A DNA stretch of 64,000 nucleotides, from the NCBI GenBank assembly GCA_965178125.1, contig OZ237740.1, positions 806,001-870,000 on the forward strand. Reading direction: 5' to 3'. The notes under the pieces were generated by a model, which searched no databases, was not told the origin of the DNA, and was given only the letters and a program-made list of their open reading frames with translations. The DNA comes from Bilabrum cf. latius. Its lineage: Eukaryota > Bigyra: Bicosoecida > Bigyra > Bicosoecida. Of the stretch, positions 37,801 through 50,400 are shown piece after piece. Position numbers and translations under genes: made by a program. Numbering within the stretch: position 1 is the stretch's first letter; every line of letters begins with the position of its first letter.

Positions 37801-40800
37801 TGGCAGTGGCCTGAGTGCAGCTGAAGAGCTTGCATTCGACGCCGAGGTGGTCCAGGAGCAGGAGCAGGAGCAGGAAATCTTGCAGGAGCAGTACACGGTG
37901 CCAGTTCGGTCGGCGGGTCCAGCCGGCGGGCAGTCTTACCAATGGTCTATCGAAGCATTACGGTCTCCCGACAGCCTCAAGAGGCACGCGTTGTATCCTC
38001 TCCGAGAGTACAAACCCACCAAGTAGGCGCCGCAGATTCTATTCCCAGCGGATGTACTCATGTCTGACAACCTTGCCAACCGTGTCCCCCCCACAGGTCC
38101 GGACCCATACAGACTGGCGAATGCTCTCGTCCTGGCTGAATGGACGCCTGCTGCCAGCTAGATGTACGGCGGTGCCCCGGCGGTGCCACGTGCCGTCTTG
38201 CTGACGCTGGCCGAAGCATCGGCTTTGCGCAAGGCACTACACACGCAGCACCCTGCCCTCTTCAGCGCAGCGCAGGAAGGCAACGTTGCAGCCTCGCAGA
38301 ACCGGGCCAGGGTGGTTCTACGGCTGCTCGACGGGGCATACCTGGACCCGGGCGTTCGAACGGCTAGTGGAGTTGCCGGCACTTCAGAGGCGAGTGCAGT
38401 GGATGCGAGGGGCAACAGTCTCGCTGTTGCACGTCTGCCCCAGGCACAAGTTGGTGCCATCATTCCGTCCCTTGCTCTGGCACGCCAGGCAGCTCGCTTC
38501 TTCAACTGTGAATTCATGTACAACGACCGCGAGCTCGTGGCACTGGTCCGCGCCCTTCGGGATTCCCCGCTTCAAGACCGCCGCCGCTTTATCCGTGCCA
38601 TGCTTGATGGTGCGAGGAGGAGAGACCGGGACTCGTGGGAGGACACGCCTCTGGCTGAGGCGATGGCCCATGCCGACGAAGTCAAGTTGCTCAACCTGCA
38701 GGCCACCGCAAGGAAAATAGCGTCTGAGGTTGCGACCAAGGTGGGGTCGGTGGAGAAAGCGTTTCATGACATGGACAGCGACGGTGATGGCTATGTCACC
38801 GAAGATGAGATGCTCGCAGGCTTGCGACGACTCGGAGTGCAAGTCGTGGCTGATGATGTGCGAGCCATACTGCGAGCTTCGGACACGAACGGTGACGGGT
38901 ATCTTGACTTGCGAGAGTTCGCAAAGCGGTTTGCTCCTCGCGATCCTTCCAAGCACCAGATCGGGGACGATGTCGACCTGGAGCGAGGCGGAAACGAGGA
39001 CCAGATCGGTGCCAAGATTAAATCGACGCTAATGCAGCAGCTGGATGAGCAAGAAGAGCAGCGACGCGTCGCAACGGAGCGATACATGAAGGAGCACTCT
39101 GGCGATGGAGACAAGCACGGGCTAGGTGCGGTCATCTCAAGGGCGATCCAAGGAGACGAGTTACAGCAGCAGGCTGCAGTGACAGCCGGTGCCGCCTCAA
39201 GTGCTGCCGGGCTTGGTCTGCTGAGCGATCATTTCTCTGCATCTGATGTTGTGCGGCTCGGTCAGTTCGTTGTCACTTCCGGAGGCGCAGCGCTGCTAGA
39301 GGGTGGCAATTTTTCGCGAGTTACGTCCGGGCGGCTTGTATCTCTCCGTCCATTCGGAGCCTCGCTGCCACTAGGCGCCGAGGCGTCGCGAAGCAGCGGT
39401 TTTGGCCAGCTCCCGTTGACTTTTTACTTCGAAGCCACCCTTTTGATCTGCTCTGATGATGATGATGGCAGTTGTGTCGGCGTTTGTAGCTCCAAATTCC
39501 GCGGCTCCAACAAGAAAGGGGTTGGTGTCGGCTCGGACGAGCTGTCGTGGGGCATCGGGCTGGATGGCAGCATTCGACATGCCGGCAGAGCGCGGGCGTC
39601 CACTCACGAAGGTAGGTTGGCGGTCGGAGATGTTATTGGCGTCCGAGTGGATGCCTGTGGTTTCGACACGGAAGGCGTGGCAATCGCTATCTACGTCAAC
39701 GGTGATCTTGTGAAGATTAAGGACGATTCGTCGACCGCGGCTGATCTCACTCTTGGCGGCATCATGAAGGGTTCAGAGTAGGAGTCTCTATCTCCTGCGT
39801 TTACCATGCAGGCTGGCTGCTAGATGTTCCTGAACAATGGGTACGAGCCGTTCCGTCGCTTCCCCCCTTCTGGAGCGCTGTCCTTCAAGCGATTCATACA
39901 GCGATCCCAGGAAATGAAGGTGCTCAGGGATGCTGGGCGCGCTGCATGCAAGATGCTGCCAACGAGCGGAAATGGTCAGATTGCAATCAATGGTCTTGAC
40001 GTGAAGTGGATTGCCGCGTTCCCGTCCGCCGTTCTTGCAGGGTGCCTCCTCACCAGCGGGAAGTGGTACTTTGAGATGCAGTGCAAGAAAGTGGGCAATG
40101 CCTCGCAGCTTGGTTGGGCCGACATGGCTTTCTGCGGATCAAGTAGGGGAGGCGAAGGGGTGGGTGATGATAAGAATTCGTGGGCGTACGATGGGGATCG
40201 CGCGAACATGGGGCAGGGCAGGTGGCACAAGCTCAAGCCAACCCCCTTTGGAAGGAATTGGGCCGCTGGTGATTACGTCGGCTTTGCACTTGACATGGAC
40301 CGGCGCATCATGTCGTTCGGACTCAACGGCAGGTACGATGTGCCTATGGGTGTTGGCTTCAAAGATTTCTTGGTCGACACAGGCTTGACCCCCGCTGTGA
40401 CACCGGCGCATTCATCTTGGACCATGAATTTCGGGGAAACCTCGTTCGGCAGCAGACCTCCAGAGGGGTACAGGTCAGTGCAGTCCTGGTTTGCTGAGCG
40501 TGACCCCAGCCGGTTCAGTGCTATCGACTACCCGCCAACTGCTAGTGCACATGCTGGAGGCGGGGCTGTCGGTCACATCGCCGCAGGTGCCGGCTCCCAA
40601 GCTGCAGGTGGGGCGGCAGCTGGTGGAGCTGCTGACCCTCTATCGGCTACGCCCCTTGTGCGCGGCGTGTCAACCCTGGACACGCCCGTAGACCCGAGCG
40701 ATGCAGTGGCTCCAGTCAGGGCCCTCGTGAATGGGTTCGAGGTGGCCTCACTGGAATCTAGCACGAACACGTTTAAGGCGCTAAGGCACAGCCCAACCGT

Positions 40801-41332
40801 GTTTGCCGACGGTGTCCGTCTGACGGAAGGCCACTGGTACTACGAGGTCAAGATCCGCAACGCGGGGATGGGCTGCATTGGCTGGTCTGATTTGCGCTTC
40901 TTTGGGAAGTGGGCAAGCGACGAGGGAGTTGGTGACGACTCCGAGGGATTCTCCTGGGGGTTTGACGGTTACGCCGGAGTGATTCGGCATGGTGGGAGAT
41001 CGTGGCCGTTTCCTTTGCGGTGGAGGTCTGGGGACCACGTTGGCTGCTCTGTGAATCTGTAGACTGGAGAGGTGCGCTTCGCAATCAACGGTGCTTGGGA
41101 CGCCGCTCCGGTCGCGTTCGGTGGGCGTGACGCAGTCGGAGTCGGAGCCGCGTCGGTCGTCCATTGCATTGCTGGGGGTGGTATTGCGCTTCGGCCGGCA
41201 GTGACCTCGGATTTCAGTCAGCAGAAGGTGTTCGAGGTGCAGCTGTTGTTCAACGAGGCGGGTGACGGGCGAGAGCCTCCTGAGGAGGGCGACGATGCGT
41301 ACCTCCCAGTAGTGCTCTCCGCCGCTGTCTAA
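22809..41332 (+). CDS. Giant DUF3638/DUF3645-type ATPase-like protein with CUB-like, EF-hand and three SPRY domains
   Basis: Three exons, 22809-22899, 22986-23261 and 23403-41332; 6,098 aa, stop TAA. Introns are 86 and 141 bp; the last exon runs 17.9 kb unbroken once its 37 TAG codons are read as Gln. Seen in order: a CUB-like domain at about 1436-1539 (HPYSAS, FDDRSETD, WGYRVKI); a helical region 2247-2296 (FLMTPDTSSALYLAAMCLL); Walker A GGGKSS at 3636-3641; TPEAIKSLMLKYVELL; Walker B-like LLDEVD at 3815-3820 followed by LIHSLKSETNFPIG; an AFG(S/A/T)PV repeat at about 3901-3954; YDQIHCTGVDLKLP at about 4540 and YSQACWRCRGLETGQT; two EF-hands (DSDGDGYVTEDE, DTNGDGYLDLRE) at 5243-5302; SPRY domains at about 5456-5576, 5652-5796 and 5916-6032. 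The core matches the eukaryotic DUF3638/DUF3645 family, whose function I do not know to be established. The GxD and RxRG motifs resemble superfamily 2 helicase motifs V and VI (inference). Probably a very large cytosolic NTPase. Confidence 0.9.
30575..30610 (+). repeat. Three 12-bp tandem repeats (ADAG) in the giant gene
   Basis: Three perfect copies of GCTGATGCTGGA encode ADAG repeats in a linker of the giant protein. Perfect identity at silent sites points to recent slippage. Confidence 0.9.
34735..34900 (+). repeat. Four degenerate repeats with AFG(S/A/T)PV motif in the giant gene
   Basis: Four units of roughly 16-21 residues, each containing DAFGSPVD, SAFGAPVD, DAFGSPVD or DAFGTPVVD, lie just after the Walker B region of the giant protein. 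The DNA copies differ, so the repeat is old and kept at protein level. Confidence 0.8.
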
Positions 41333-41417
41333 TTGTCAATGATTTGTAGTCTGAAGCTTTCCTACGTTTGCAATGAAAGTATGACACAAACAGCATTCTC
41401 TAAAATCAAGGGCCGTC

Positions 41418-44400
41418 TTACTCAACGGCCGTTACAAATGAGGACGGGAACCATTTGGCTTGTTGAGGCGATGCTGCCCCACGCACAACTCCTTCCCACC
41501 AGCCCATAGCGTCACGCTGCCGAACCTCCACGATATCGCCAGCGCGCAGCCGCAGTTCTCCGCGCGGATCGTTGGGCAGCCAGTCCGCAATCGCCCTAAA
41601 CAGACCAGGCGCGCTGGTAGCATCAGTGCCTGCATCGAGAGCATTGCCAGAGTCTTCGCCGTGGTTTGGAGGGTCCTGCGCTCCAGCTGATCCGGCGGCA
41701 GCAGCGGGTTCCTTTGCAAGCGCTTCGGGTTTCTTCACAGCCTTGAGCAATCCACTGAGACTCTTCACACCACCTCTTGCGAATGGGTTGGCGGGGGCTG
41801 CCGGTTTGGCGGGCTCAGCTGGTTCAAATTGCTGCGTGTACAGTTTGTCCGTGCCCATGGTTCGAACTGTACCGTCCGTGATGACCGAGTTGCTCGACTC
41901 GTTTATATCAGATGGGGCCATGCCGCCACCACTGGCCTTACTATCAGTATGTCCGCCTGTATTGTCGGGTGCCCCCCCCTGGCTACCGCCAACTGCTGCT
42001 GCATCGAGAGCAACTTTGCCAGTATCGGACTCATAGTCGCTGCGTGAGCTGGACGCGTGCCTTCCACGGATCCGTTCGCGGTCCTCAATCCATTTTCGAC
42101 GCTTGGTTAATGGGGTGGCGAGCTTAGGCCCAGGCGAGATGGAACCTTGGCTGCTGCTGAAGCCCGTCTGCAACTGCTCTGCACTCGATGATCCATTCTA
42201 CTGAGGTTTTCGGAAGGGTTTCTATCCAGAGTCACCAGCGCCACTCGTGGACATAGACCCATCAGCGTTAGGCCCCAGCCGCGTATTGATCAGCAGGCCA
42301 CGGCGCCTGCTGCTGCTGGAGCTTGCTACCCCGCTCCCCTTCGAGCGACCAGCGCTGCTCCCACTGCTTGCTACTGACTTGGCATCATCCAGAGCCTGGG
42401 ACTTCTTGCCTTGATACGTACCGGTCAGCGCAGCAGTGATGCTCTACCGGGTCAACGCGTACTTGTTCTTTGATTTGGATCGTCGCGCGTGGCTGCGACT
42501 GCTTCGAGACATCAAGCTCCTTGCGCTACTTCCCCTGGAGCCTCCGGAGCGATGCCCACCCATCCGAGTGCGGGACCGGAAGCTCCGTGCATCGATATCC
42601 AGTCGAGAGCTACTGGCACCCCCAAGGCGCTGCATCGCCGGAGTTGGGTGCATGACAAGGGTTCGGTTGCCTTCCGCATCGACGACTTCGCCAATACCGC
42701 TTGAGGCCACTGAGGCAGCACTCCCAGCCCCCCTCGCCCGTCCAGACAGACTCCGTCCGCTGAACCCATGCACAAGCGAACGGCTCGAATCTGCATCGAT
42801 CGGCAGAACTCCATCATGGTCAGGAGAAGTCTCTGCTCTGTCATCGCGACCAACCATGGATCGCCTAGGCAGACTCATTCCGTCTTTTATGGCTGCAGGC
42901 ACACCGGAGCTGAGGGATCTACCACTGGACTGCAGCGAAACAGCCGGTTGACCGCCGCCGCCACTCTGGCTACTTCCAGCACCAAGGCTGGAAGAGGAGC
43001 CAGACGGATTTCGCGGGGGCTAACCACTGCTGTTCTGTCGCCTAGGCTCCTTATTTGTCGATGAGGGTGCATCTATTGCTCCCATGTTGTCCCTGTGCTC
43101 CTGGATCGCCTTGGACCACGTGTTGGCACGTGATACCGGACGAGGTTCCTGGCTATCGCCTCGCAATCGCTGCCTTTCAAGCTCTTGCTTCAATCGATCA
43201 AGTTCGAGAATCTCCTCTGGGGTGGCAAATCCTTCCGCGTTGCGCTTCTACAAAGCTCGCAGGCGCTGCTCCAGATCAGAATCTATCGAGCCACGAGCCG
43301 GGGTTCCTCTTCCCCTGGATGAGGAAACTGCGCTGGATGCGTCCTCTCTGCCGAGTTCGGGCATCATCCAGCGCTCCAAGGGGTTGTCAGGTGATGAGGC
43401 CTGGGACATGCGCCTAGCTGCCTCGGCTTCCAGCACAGCAGCTCTCGGAGGCACAGGGGGCGCCCGTTTGGGAGGCCCCGTTGAACCTGTCCCCTAACCG
43501 ACCTGGTCTGGATCCAAGGAGTCGCGGTGTGCCTTGCCGAGCGGCGTGCCTGCAATACCAGTAGCGTACGCAGTAGTGGTTTGCGATTCCGTTGAGCTTG
43601 CTCGATGCCTAGTTGCTACGGTGTCACCACCGAGCGACCGCACGGGCGGACCGGGTGGAGACCGCATGTCCCTACGCAGGGAAGCTAGGTCATCCATTCC
43701 TTGCAGTCTCTATCGCAAGGAAGCTTCGGCATGTGAACCTCCGCCTATTCCAGTCATCATCTGAGCAGCCAGGCCGTCAGGATCCCCTCGGACACCGAGA
43801 CCGAGGTGACCGGAACGGAGAATCGCGCTCGGGAGGTGGCTCGTGCCTAAAGGCAGCGCTAGGTCAGCTGGGGCTCTCCCGAGAATCTCAGTGAATACCT
43901 GACGGATAAGCTTCTGGTTGCCCCGTCTGGTTCGTCTGCTGCCTCCCAGCTTGCGCACGAGAGCTCTGCGCTGCTTCATCACTTGCCTCCCGACCGCCAG
44001 TACCTTCTCTAGGATCCGCATCCTCCTCCTGCGCGGCAATCCGAACCGCTTACCATCATTGTCAGATGCAGAGCCACCTTTGCTCTCCCCAGGGTCAGTC
44101 TGCGCTTCTGCTTCTTGCTTACGAGAGGTCAAGGCTGGAGACACCCCCTCCTCCTCATCATCGTCATCGGCCACCGCCGGAGATTCTCCAGTCGACGAGG
44201 CCAGGGCAGCAGCGACCTTGGATTTCTCAATCTCTTCCAAACTGGCCCTGCGTCGCTGCCTTCTCGCCTTTTCAACGGAGTCCTCATCGCTGTCATCCTC
44301 TCCATTGCCGCCAGTGTCTGTCTCCTTGCCCTCAAGCACGGCGACGGGCAGTGCAGTAGAACCACGCCTTGCTTTAGGTGGTCTGGTCTGGGACGCAGGA

Positions 44401-47400
44401 ACAGCATGCGGGTGATTTGGTTCGAATCCCGCCTCTGCATCTCTAATGGCACGCAGATACAAAGTGGCCTTCGTGGATGGAAGGTCACTTCCCGAGTCCT
44501 GTTCCCCTTGTTTGGCCTGCATCTCGTTCCTTCTGTCGCGGAGCAGCTTCACCGCGTGGAACTGGTGCAAGCCCATCAGCGAAAGGTGCCTCTGCCGCTT
44601 GTTCATGTCCTCCCAATTCACACTTCTGGCTCGGCTGCCCTGCCCTATGGCAGTAGTGCGCCTCGACATCGCCTCCACAACGACGGCCGCAAAGTCCACG
44701 TTCCGCCTGGTGGGGGGTAGTACCTAGCCTTCGAGTCTGTACGGAAGTAGCATCTTGAAGACGCAGCCTCGGCCATCCCGCCTGTAGTTATACGAAACCT
44801 CTGTTCCGATCGTGTCCGCGAGCCGGATCGCCAAGAAGAGAGAGAGCCCGTACTTGGACCGCATGTGCATGTGCTCAGGCGGTGGATCGGTGGCAGCGAG
44901 AGACTGGAGTCCGGAGAAGAGCCTTACTGCTTGGTCAGAGTCCTCTTTCTTGGACGTGTCAAGCACTTCCACCGATAGAGTTTGCGGTGCATTTGGCCAG
45001 TTCGTCACTTTCACCTGGATTGAGCCATCAGTCGTAAGCTCTGCAGAATTGGCGAGCGCCGTCGCGAGGATTCGTTCCACTCGAACTGCGTTCACCACGA
45101 TGGCCTGTGGCACCCCCTTCCCTAGATTGGCGAGGATTTTGACCTTGGCCCTGCTTCGGACGGACTCGAGTGCGTCTTGCAAAACGTGATTGATTGCCAC
45201 CAGCTCCTCTTGCCCAGCAATTTGCTTGGCTTCTTCGAGGGCTGCAGACTTGGCTGCAGCAGCCCGCATCTTTCGGTGCATCGTAGTACGCCTCACAGAG
45301 GTAGTGGACGGCAATCCACCGTCCAGCACTGATCTTCCGTCTGTCAGATCACTTTCTGTTCCCGACTCACTCGACGCATCAGATGGGTCCTTAAGCCGAC
45401 CTGCCTGGACCGGATCACCTGCCATGACCACTGTGTACGCTTGCATATCCACGACCATCTGAAGTGCGTGCATCGAGGCACTCGACAAATACATTGCATC
45501 CTCGATAGCATCATGAGATGCGTTATGGTCGGCTGAGAGCAAGTCAAGCAACCCTTGGGACACATTGGCAACACCATGCAGCGGATTCACGAGCTGCTCG
45601 CAGATGACTCGAAGAGAGCGCTTATATCCACGCACTGCGATGGCTGCTGCTGCGAGGTACTCTTGCCATTTGTTCAAAGCCAGCTTGGCTTGTATGTCCT
45701 CCCCGACATCGCGTTCATAGCCGACAAGCCGTACGAATGAGGGATCGACGCGTGACTTCGAGCCAAACATCTTCGCGGCAGCATCATCGGACGAGCTGCT
45801 GGCTTTCCCACCGTGGTCACTCTTCCTGCCGCCTGGCGTCTGCTAGCCGTCAAGCTCCGAAATGCTTCCCATAGGTGTCGCAATGCCTCCGGACGCAGCG
45901 GCCCTGTCGTCCATGTAGACTACAGTTCCGCAGAACTCGACCCAACAAAATGACAGATCTTTCCTCTGCCTCCGGAACTGCAGCGATACCTTGTCCCGTC
46001 GCGCCTTGAACGCAGCTCTGAGCTTAGACCGGATGCTGGAGCGGTCCGCGGGGTGCACCCCACGAATGCCTCCCATCCCGAGATGCCGGGTCTGTTTGGC
46101 ACCCGTGCCAGATGGTGACCCTGCGTCGGTCGCTTCCTCGGGAAGACCGATGCCGAGAACGAATCGCTTCTTGCCGCGAGATGCAGTCGGCGTGCGAGCC
46201 ATCGGGGTCTTGCCCTTCTCCCGCGATCTGCCCTTGCGAAATTTCGATCCATGGCTCGCCACGCTACCAGGGGTTACGGGCTAGATCTATGAAGCGGAGG
46301 GCACGACATCAGAGGAGCTGTTTCCACCGGAACCGCCCGGCCCGTAGCTGGTCGATCGGAGACTAGGTCCACGCGTCTCGCTGTCAGATCCCGACAAGGA
46401 CATCGCCGTCATGACTCGGCCAGCAACTACTGAGCTGCTGCCACCTCTTCCTGCACCATTCGACGACGACTACCCCGCGCCTCCTGACGAGAATCCTTCC
46501 CATGCATCAAGAGACCAAAGCCCGTGAGCATTCACAACTGGCAATTCCTTGCCTAGTAGCTCCATCGGAGTGTACCCAGTTAGCGGCTGTGTCGCGCCAG
46601 CAACGCTGCGCATCGCAAACCTGCCATCATAGACGCACAGCATCGTTGGGGAGTAGGACAAGAGAGCGTCAACCGCACGAGCAAGCAATTTATCGCCTCC
46701 CATGGAAACCCGTGGCGACGAATTCTGGTCTGACCCAGACCCGGACTGAGCAGGATGATGCCGCCCTGGCGTAATATTGCCAAAGGTGGATTCCTACTGA
46801 CCACGGGATAGCTCCGACACACTCGTCACAGAAGCTAACGACGGGTTGCTGGAGATAGCTGCTCTTGCAGGCTGCTGCTCCTGACCATGTGCTTTCTCGT
46901 CTGCCGGCGCGGTCTGATGCGCGCTAGCTGCAGTAGCATTGCCGCTGGGGCGCTGCTTCGGAGTTGGCAGCGGTGGCTTGTCCACAGCCAGCAGCTAAGG
47001 CTCCGTGGTTAGCCTGCCGCGCCCTGCGAATACAGCACGTGGCTGTCCATTGTGAACCAGCTGCCTTTCCGATGCTGACCGGTGGAATGACTGCACTGCC
47101 ACGCCCGCAGGCATTTTGCCCCCATCGCGACTCCGTGGGTTCGCGCTAGTGTCGCTGCCAGCACCTTTGACGTCGCTCTCCCGCATAGACAGCGATTCTC
47201 GAATACTTTTGGGGGTTTGGGCGTTTCCAGTCAGGTCCAAGCCCTCTGTCATGCTGTCGCTACCTGTACGCAGGGTTCTGATACCGAGATTGGGATACAA
47301 ATTCTGGAGAGAACCAGAACCGTGGTGCAGCACGGGAGAATATGCGGAGGGTGGCAGAAGCGATCTGCCGTGGGAGCGACGGTACATCTCGCCGATGTTG

Positions 47401-50400
47401 AGCAGCGGGCCGACAGGGCTACCTGGAGTTGCCTGAGAGGAAGGACGGGCCGAGTCACCTTCAGCGTGCCCGGTCGTGTCTTTGGATTGAGTTGACATGA
47501 TAAAATCTTGCTTGCCACCGGTCCGCGCGTTCCGCTCAGTGGGCAAGGCAGCAGCGTCACCCACGGTCAGTGCACCGTGCACAGCCCCAACCAGCAGCGC
47601 AGAGTGAAGCCACACGTCCACCAATGACACCATAGTCCATCGCACGAACATGGTTGCGACCAAAACGCCGAGCCGCGGCAACGCCAACACTATCCAGAAG
47701 CGAAAGGCCGTTGCCGTGGTACTGAGGCTGTTGACAAAGTCAGCGCCAACGGACTCGGACAGACCGTCATCGCCCGACAGAATCTAGAGAGAGACAACTG
47801 AAAACCCCTCTTTTCCTGCGACACAATCAGAACATGATCCATTTCGATTGCCAGTCAGGTAGCCAACTGCACGTTCTGTCGCTACATCCTGCGACTAGGC
47901 AGTACCCCACGCCGAGTGAGGGACAGACTTTGCAACCGAAACATGCGGAAAATGCTGTTGAATCACCGCCAAAGGACCGAATGCTAATATCAAGCCTTGC
48001 AACATGACAGCAAGGAGAACACCAGCAATAATGAGCCCGCTTCCCTGCATGCCAAGACATGACATCGTGCGGCTGTCGACAGGCGCCTCTGTTCGTGGCC
48101 TCAGCGACAGATGTACCCAATCTGCTGCAAGGCTTGCGATAATGAGCAAAAATCCCGTACAAGTAGCGAGATAAATGCCGCTAGTAGTGCTGACAAACAT
48201 CGGATCCGAAGCGCTTGAAGCTAGTGCGAGCGGAGACGAGCACATCGAGGGGTCGCCTTTGCCCTGCATTGCCGACGAGCACGGGTGCAGCAACCGCGTG
48301 ACTGTCCCAGCCATCAATGGCACCAAACTTAGCAGCAATAAACCGAGCCAGACCAACGATGGAGACCACACCACGGGCCCGCTGTGAGGACGTGGTGATG
48401 AAGGCTTGCTTGTAACCAAATACTGCTCCTCAGAGTCGTGCCCCCCTGCTGTTCCAAGCATCATCGACTCCTGGCTCTCATGCCTGGATGCGACTACCTC
48501 CTGGTGTTGGGGCCTTGGAAAGTCTCGAAAGGCCAGAGCAACGGCACCGCCAGCGGCATCACTAGGTATGCCAGTTGCGGTAGCGATTTCGTGGGTACCA
48601 GCGTGCCCCGGGACGGTGTCCACGTAATCGCTGGACTGCTTGGCTGCTATCGATCCCCCTTGGTACTGCCTGGCTCCGTCAAACTCCGGCTTGACGTAGG
48701 TGTGTCTGCTGCCTTGACATCTGCACTAGCAACACGCTCCAAGTGCGGCAGATATTAAACAAAGCAACACGCAAGAGACAGACACGACTGTGGCTGCCAG
48801 CAAGCTGGTGTGTCGATCACCAGCACTCCCAAGCGCAGCTTCAGGGATTCCAAATACCAGTAGCAGCAGGGCATCAGATACCAATACCACTGCTGACAGC
48901 ACAGCTACGGCAAGGACGACTTGCTACAGCATTGCTCGCTCGATACCTTGCACAGCTAGCAAGCCTAGGTGGCTCGTCGCTGCCCTAGCCTGCGAGGCCC
49001 AACCGTAGTCAATCTTTCGTGCCAATTGAATGCTCCCTAGAACCAAATCAAGCAGCCCTGCTGTAGAGAACTCGTTTGCCAAGCGAGCAGCATCTGCAGA
49101 AGCGGCAACTTCTGCCACGTTGAGCTGTGGTACCTGAGCGTCTGCCGCTGATGCATCCAACCCTACCGCAGAGACGTCCCCATCTTGGCTTTCCTGCATC
49201 CCCCCTAGTCTTGCACTGGGAGAACCATCCTGCTCATCAAAACTGGATCCCGCTGTGACGTTCTCCTCCGTGGACAGTCGGCCGTGCTACTACCCAACGA
49301 TGGTCACAGGGATGCCTTCTTGCAGGGCAGGAAGCACCTTACGCAGCTCGCCGGCCGACGTCTCCTCCCTCGACGCATTCAGAACGTCCGGTTCATTGGT
49401 CGTGCCGTCAGTATCGTACATCCCTTTGTTTCTGTGCATGTCTGACAGGATTCGATGCGGTGTCAGTCCTCCTTGCTTGCTCGGTATGGTCCTTGCACCA
49501 CTCTGTGCCTTGTCTTGCGAGGCGCCGGAGTTCTCCCCAGAGCCACCGCTGCTTCCCAGCGAACTGCTCTTCATCTTTGTCTCTGCACTGCCTGAGCCTT
49601 CAAAGGACGGGTTGAAACGCTTCGCCAAACCGACGTAGAGCCCTTCTGCGGCTGCATCCGCCTGCACCTCGCTAAAGGTAAGGCCTGCTTCGCCCCTGTT
49701 GTGATCCGTTGCTCGCTGCATGTGCCCTCCAGGCATCGTGGATGGCAACAGCATTGACTGCTCTGATCTTGCTGTACCGACTCGGCTGCCACCAAACCTT
49801 GAAGACATGTCACCGGCGGTGGAAAAGGAATCCAGCGACTCAGGGCGATACCCGGGCTAGTCGGTATGCATGTCCTGTTCTGTGCCCGCTGGCACATCCT
49901 CGCTAGCGTTCAGGCGACCCGGAATTTGCAGCTGAGCTGCAGTGCTGGTATGACCAGCCCTCATCCCTGCCATCGAGCCTCTGCCTGTGCTGCCTACAGG
50001 CAAGGTGAGGTAAGAGCTAGTGTCGCTCTGCAGCCGCCTGCGATTCCCGAGCTCATCGTCGATCGAGGCAGAGCCAGTGGAAGGAGTGTATCCTGCCTGC
50101 ATGCCCGCTGGAGAATCAAAATCTGAGGATTGTGCCATGGCTTGTCGCTGCGGTGCTGCAGACACCATGACGAGGGCGCTCATGCCAGCCGCGTGCTGCG
50201 TCCTCGAATGGTGCCTCGGGCGGGTGGCAGGCGAAAGACCCGGGCTAGGATGCGGATAGGACGGAGCAGATTCCTCCATTGACTGATCTGTTCGGGGCCT
50301 GCGGCTCGATGGGGCGCTGTCTTGCCTCGACCGATGCGTGGTGCCCCCCCCGCTTTGCTGCGGCGGCGCCGAAATAGACCCATCTCTTGCGCTCTCAATG

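Noticed and set aside
44410-44432. GGTTCGAATCCC resembling a tRNA B box
   Set aside because: It lies inside the membrane PAS coding frame, the flanks do not form a T stem, and there is no matching A box or acceptor stem.
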